64,000 bases of DNA, from assembly GCF_001424835.1 (NCBI RefSeq), contig NZ_LMCQ01000004.1, positions 65,707 through 129,706 of the forward strand, read 5' to 3'. The position numbers and the translations under genes are program-made. This document shows, piece after piece, positions 61,530 to 64,000 of this stretch (the stretch's first letter is position 1; each line of letters opens with the position of its first letter). This stretch comes from Variovorax sp. Root318D1 (lineage in GTDB: Bacteria; Pseudomonadota; Gammaproteobacteria; Burkholderiales; Burkholderiaceae_C). A model generated the notes under the pieces. It saw nothing but the letters and a program-made list of their open reading frames with translations, was not told the DNA's origin and ran no database searches.

Positions 61530-63260
61530 TCAGGCGGCCTCGGCGCTGCTCGCGACCCGCAGGCGTTGGTAGGCGGTTCGTTCTTCGTCGTCGACCGGCA
61601 CGATGTAGGGCTCGATCGCCTTCTTGCGCATGGCCATGCGGCCTTGCGCGTCGCGGCTGAGCAGCGAATGGCAGAACCAGTTCTCGTCGTCGCGCTCGGG
61701 GTGGTCGACGTAGTTGTGGTACAGGCCCCAGCGACTCTCGGTGCGGAACATCGAGGCATGCGCGGCCATCTCGGCGCAGTCCAGGATCGAATGCGCTTCC
61801 ATTGCGCGCATGAGCTCGTGCGCATTGCTGGCAGACATCGACTCGGTGTCCTCGCGGATCTCCGCGAAGCGGCGCAGGCCGATCTCGTACTTGCTCGTGA
61901 TCTTGGGCGGCTGCAGGTAGTCGTTGACCAGGCGGCGCGTCTTGTATTCGATCTGGTAGGGCGTGAGGCCGCCGCTGCGCGAGAGCGGCGCAAGGATGCG
62001 TTCGCGCTCGGCCGCCTCGGCCTCGGCGTCGGGCGTGGCCTGGCCGACTTCAGCGCAATACGCCGCGGCGTTCTCGCCGCAGAGCTTGCCGTAGACGAAG
62101 GCGCCGAGCATGTAGTTGTGCGGCACGCTCGCGCAATCTCCCGCGGCATACAGACCCTTGACGGATGTTTCGCCGCGTGCATTGATGTGGATTCCGGACG
62201 CGCTGTGACCGCTGCAGAAGCCGATTTCCGAGATGTGCATCTCGACCATCTGCTTGCGGTAGTCGTTGCCGCGCTTCTCGTGGAAGCGCCCGCGGCTGGG
62301 CCGTTCGTTGCTGTGCAGGATGGTCTCGATCTCCTGGATCGTTTCTTCCGCCAGGTGGTCGAGCTTGAGAAACACCGGACCGTTGCCACTCAGCAGTTCG
62401 TTGTAGAACTCCTGCATCATCGCGCCGCTCCAGTAGTCGCATTCGATGAAGCGCTCGCCTTTCGAGTTGGCCGTGTAGCCGCCCAGAGGACCCGTGACAT
62501 AGGCGCAGGCAGGGCCGTTGTAGTCCTTGATCAGCGGGTTGATCTGGAAGCACTCGAGGTTGGCCAGGTCGGCACCCGCGTGGTAGGCCATTGCATGGCC
62601 GTCGCCGCAGTTGGTCGGATTCTCGTAGGTGCCCATGAGATAGCCCGAGGCCGGCAGGCCCAGGCGCCCCGCCGCGCCGGTGCAGATGACCGCGGCCTTG
62701 GTGCGGATCATGTAGAGCTCGGCGGTGCGGCAGTCGAAGCCCATCACCGCGGCCACCTCGCCATCGGGCCCGGTCAGAACGCGCGTGACGACCACGCGGT
62801 TGGTGATCTCGACCCGAGCACGCTTGAGCTGCCGATAGAGAATGCGTTTCATGTGGTGCCCCTCGGGCATCGGCAGCACGTAGGCGCCGAGGTGATGGAC
62901 CTTGCGCACCGAGTAGTCGCCGGTCTCGTCCTTCTCGAACTTGACGCCCCAGCGGTCCAGCTCCTGGATCATGTCGAAGCTGCCCGCGGCGTAGGCCATC
63001 ACGGCCTCCTGGTCGACGATGCCGTCGTTGGCGACGGTGATCTCCTTCACGTACTGCTCGGGTGTGGCGTGGCCGGGTATGACGGCGTTGTTCAGCCCGT
63101 CCATCCCCATCGAGATGGCGCCGCTGCGCTTCACGTTGGCCTTGTCGATCAGCAGCACGCGCAGCTTGGGGTTTTGCTCCTTGGCTTTCACCGCGGCCAT
63201 CGGCCCGCCGGTACCGCCGCCGATGACGACGAGGTCGAATTCCATGTCGATAGTTTTCAT
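61530..63260 (-). CDS. AprA/SdhA-like flavoprotein (fumarate reductase family)
   Basis: A 576-residue FAD-dependent oxidoreductase: VVIGGGTGGPMAAVKAKEQN, then ANVKRSGAISMGMDGLNNAV, the R-S-G-A-x-x-x-G box of the APS-reductase alpha subunit, KAAVICTGAAGRLGLPASGY, and the flavin-end GLYAAGDCASVPHNYMLGAF. Family members reduce fumarate, APS or related substrates or oxidise succinate. With an AprB-like partner it looks AprAB-like, but no ATP sulfurylase or siroheme genes are near, so an assimilatory or organosulfonate role is only one idea. Substrate unknown. Confidence 0.9.
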   Translation of the reverse strand: MKTIDMEFDLVVIGGGTGGPMAAVKAKEQNPKLRVLLIDKANVKRSGAISMGMDGLNNAVIPGHATPEQYVKEITVANDGIVDQEAVMAYAAGSFDMIQELDRWGVKFEKDETGDYSVRKVHHLGAYVLPMPEGHHMKRILYRQLKRARVEITNRVVVTRVLTGPDGEVAAVMGFDCRTAELYMIRTKAAVICTGAAGRLGLPASGYLMGTYENPTNCGDGHAMAYHAGADLANLECFQINPLIKDYNGPACAYVTGPLGGYTANSKGERFIECDYWSGAMMQEFYNELLSGNGPVFLKLDHLAEETIQEIETILHSNERPSRGRFHEKRGNDYRKQMVEMHISEIGFCSGHSASGIHINARGETSVKGLYAAGDCASVPHNYMLGAFVYGKLCGENAAAYCAEVGQATPDAEAEAAERERILAPLSRSGGLTPYQIEYKTRRLVNDYLQPPKITSKYEIGLRRFAEIREDTESMSASNAHELMRAMEAHSILDCAEMAAHASMFRTESRWGLYHNYVDHPERDDENWFCHSLLSRDAQGRMAMRKKAIEPYIVPVDDEERTAYQRLRVASSAEAA

Positions 63261-63274
63261 GCTTCAGCTCCTGG

Positions 63275-63988
63275 CTAGGTTCGGTCGATGCGCAGGCGGT
63301 ACTGGAACGCGTCCCCGCGGTAGTAGAGAAACTCGAAATCGATGGGGTGCTCGTCGGCATAGGTGAGCCGCTCGATGCGCAGCAGCGGCGACGCTTCCTC
63401 GATGCGAAGCTGGCGCGCCAGGAACGCATCGGCCGAGATCGCTTCGATCTGCACGTCGGCATGCGTGAGGTGCTGCCCGAGGTCGTTCTCCAGAATCACG
63501 AAGATGTCGCGCGTGGCGAGGTCTTCCTGCACCAGTCGCTCGCCGAGCGCGAGCGGAAAGTAGCTCTGATCGACCGAGATCGGCTCGCGGTTGAGGTAGC
63601 GCAGCCGCTGGATCTCGTACACCGGTTCGCCAATGGCAACGTGCAGGCGGCGCGCCACGATCTCGCTCGCGGCCACCTGGCGCGTGCTGAGCACCTGCGA
63701 GAAGGTTTCGTAGCCCCAGGGCCCCATTGCCTCGCCGAAGCCCTGCAGGCGCGAGAGGTTCTGGAACGCCTTTGGCTTGGCAACGAAGCTGCCCTTGCCG
63801 GCCACCTTGAAGACCAGGCCTTCCTTCTGAAGGTCTCCCATGGCCTGACGAATGGTGATGCGGCTGACCGAGAAGGCCTGCATCATCTGGCTCTCGGAAG
63901 GCATCTGGGAGTGCGGCGGATAGGTTCCGTCGAGCACGCGCCGCCGGATGATCTCGCGAATTTGCGTGTGCATCGGCACCGACGACAT
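63275..63988 (-). CDS. GntR family regulator with UTRA effector domain
   Basis: A 237-residue protein: GntR winged helix (REIIRRRVLDGTYPPHSQMP, SESQMMQAFSVSRITIRQAM) and a UTRA ligand domain (SVDQSYFPLALGERLVQEDL, SPLLRIERLTYADEHPIDFE). ATG 63988 is taken; GTG 63997 is in frame and the gene could begin outside the window. It is the first gene of the operon, 14 bp upstream of the flavoprotein, and likely senses its substrate. Confidence 0.9.
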   Translation of the reverse strand: MSSVPMHTQIREIIRRRVLDGTYPPHSQMPSESQMMQAFSVSRITIRQAMGDLQKEGLVFKVAGKGSFVAKPKAFQNLSRLQGFGEAMGPWGYETFSQVLSTRQVAASEIVARRLHVAIGEPVYEIQRLRYLNREPISVDQSYFPLALGERLVQEDLATRDIFVILENDLGQHLTHADVQIEAISADAFLARQLRIEEASPLLRIERLTYADEHPIDFEFLYYRGDAFQYRLRIDRT

Positions 63989-64000
63989 CGGTACCACGCG

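Noticed and set aside
60981-63278. 765-codon plus-strand frame across the ferredoxin and flavoprotein genes
   Set aside because: Antisense shadow of the AprA-like and ferredoxin genes, with no motif and no ribosome site.

Overview
The window looks like a chromosomal segment of a GC-rich betaproteobacterium of the Burkholderiales (Comamonadaceae/Alcaligenaceae type, Variovorax-like). The reasons are the strong G/C third-position bias, four Bug-type (tripartite tricarboxylate) solute receptors without membrane partners, several catabolic operons each with its own IclR/LysR/MarR/GntR regulator, and a cyanide-insensitive-type bd oxidase. The genus is an inference from gene content, not a database match. 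I saw no rRNA, tRNA, CRISPR array or intact insertion sequence.

Layout. (1) 1-1.9 kb: a GNAT acetyltransferase, a secreted lipocalin-like protein and the last ~47 codons of a tyrosine recombinase, i.e. the worn edge of an integrated element. (2) 1.9-15.9 kb: one long minus-strand operon of 13 genes running from a LivKHMGF-type ABC importer through GMC alcohol oxidase, aldehyde dehydrogenase, SDR, fumarylacetoacetase, NIPSNAP protein, homogentisate dioxygenase, Bug receptor and FMN reductase, with a divergent IclR regulator. Most junctions are 4-nt overlaps. Two genes are damaged: homogentisate dioxygenase carries an in-frame amber stop and the FMN reductase a frameshift. (3) 16.1-31.3 kb: a bidirectional CoA-dependent catabolic locus around a second IclR gene. 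On the minus strand are IclR, acyl-CoA dehydrogenase, ADP-forming acyl-CoA synthetase, CaiB transferase and two nitronate-monooxygenase-fold flavoproteins. On the plus strand are a Bug receptor, a DUF35 zinc ribbon, a Cys-less SCP-x-type thiolase, enoyl-CoA hydratase, three SDRs, a second Bug receptor, a SnoaL-like protein and an ABM-fold protein. Both outer edges carry short sequences that resemble IS21-family ends.

(4) 31.4-41.7 kb: a mixed stretch with a PyrF-like decarboxylase, a low-molecular-weight phosphatase-like protein, RidA family, LysR, a GGDEF-EAL c-di-GMP protein, an unknown gene, cioAB plus a 50-residue DUF2474-type subunit, a secreted amidohydrolase and MarR. (5) 41.8-50.1 kb: a Bug receptor facing a seven-gene operon for an HcnABC/opine-oxidase-type flavin dehydrogenase (2Fe-2S subunit, FAD/NAD subunit with BFD domain, two D-amino-acid-oxidase-fold proteins) with bicupin, aldehyde dehydrogenase and Asp/Glu racemase. 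(6) 50.3-55.2 kb: a methyltransferase, two GNATs, an orphan periplasmic binding protein and three small unrecognised genes with lower G+C, possibly orphan immunity-type genes. (7) 55.5-64 kb: a ten-gene minus-strand operon with GntR/UTRA regulator, an AprA/SdhA-like flavoprotein, an AprB-like ferredoxin, a HEAT-repeat protein, FdxA, a taurine/nitrate-type ABC importer, DUF971 protein and ferredoxin-NADP reductase. It reads as import plus a private NADPH-to-ferredoxin-to-flavoprotein electron chain, and is my best candidate for an undescribed system.
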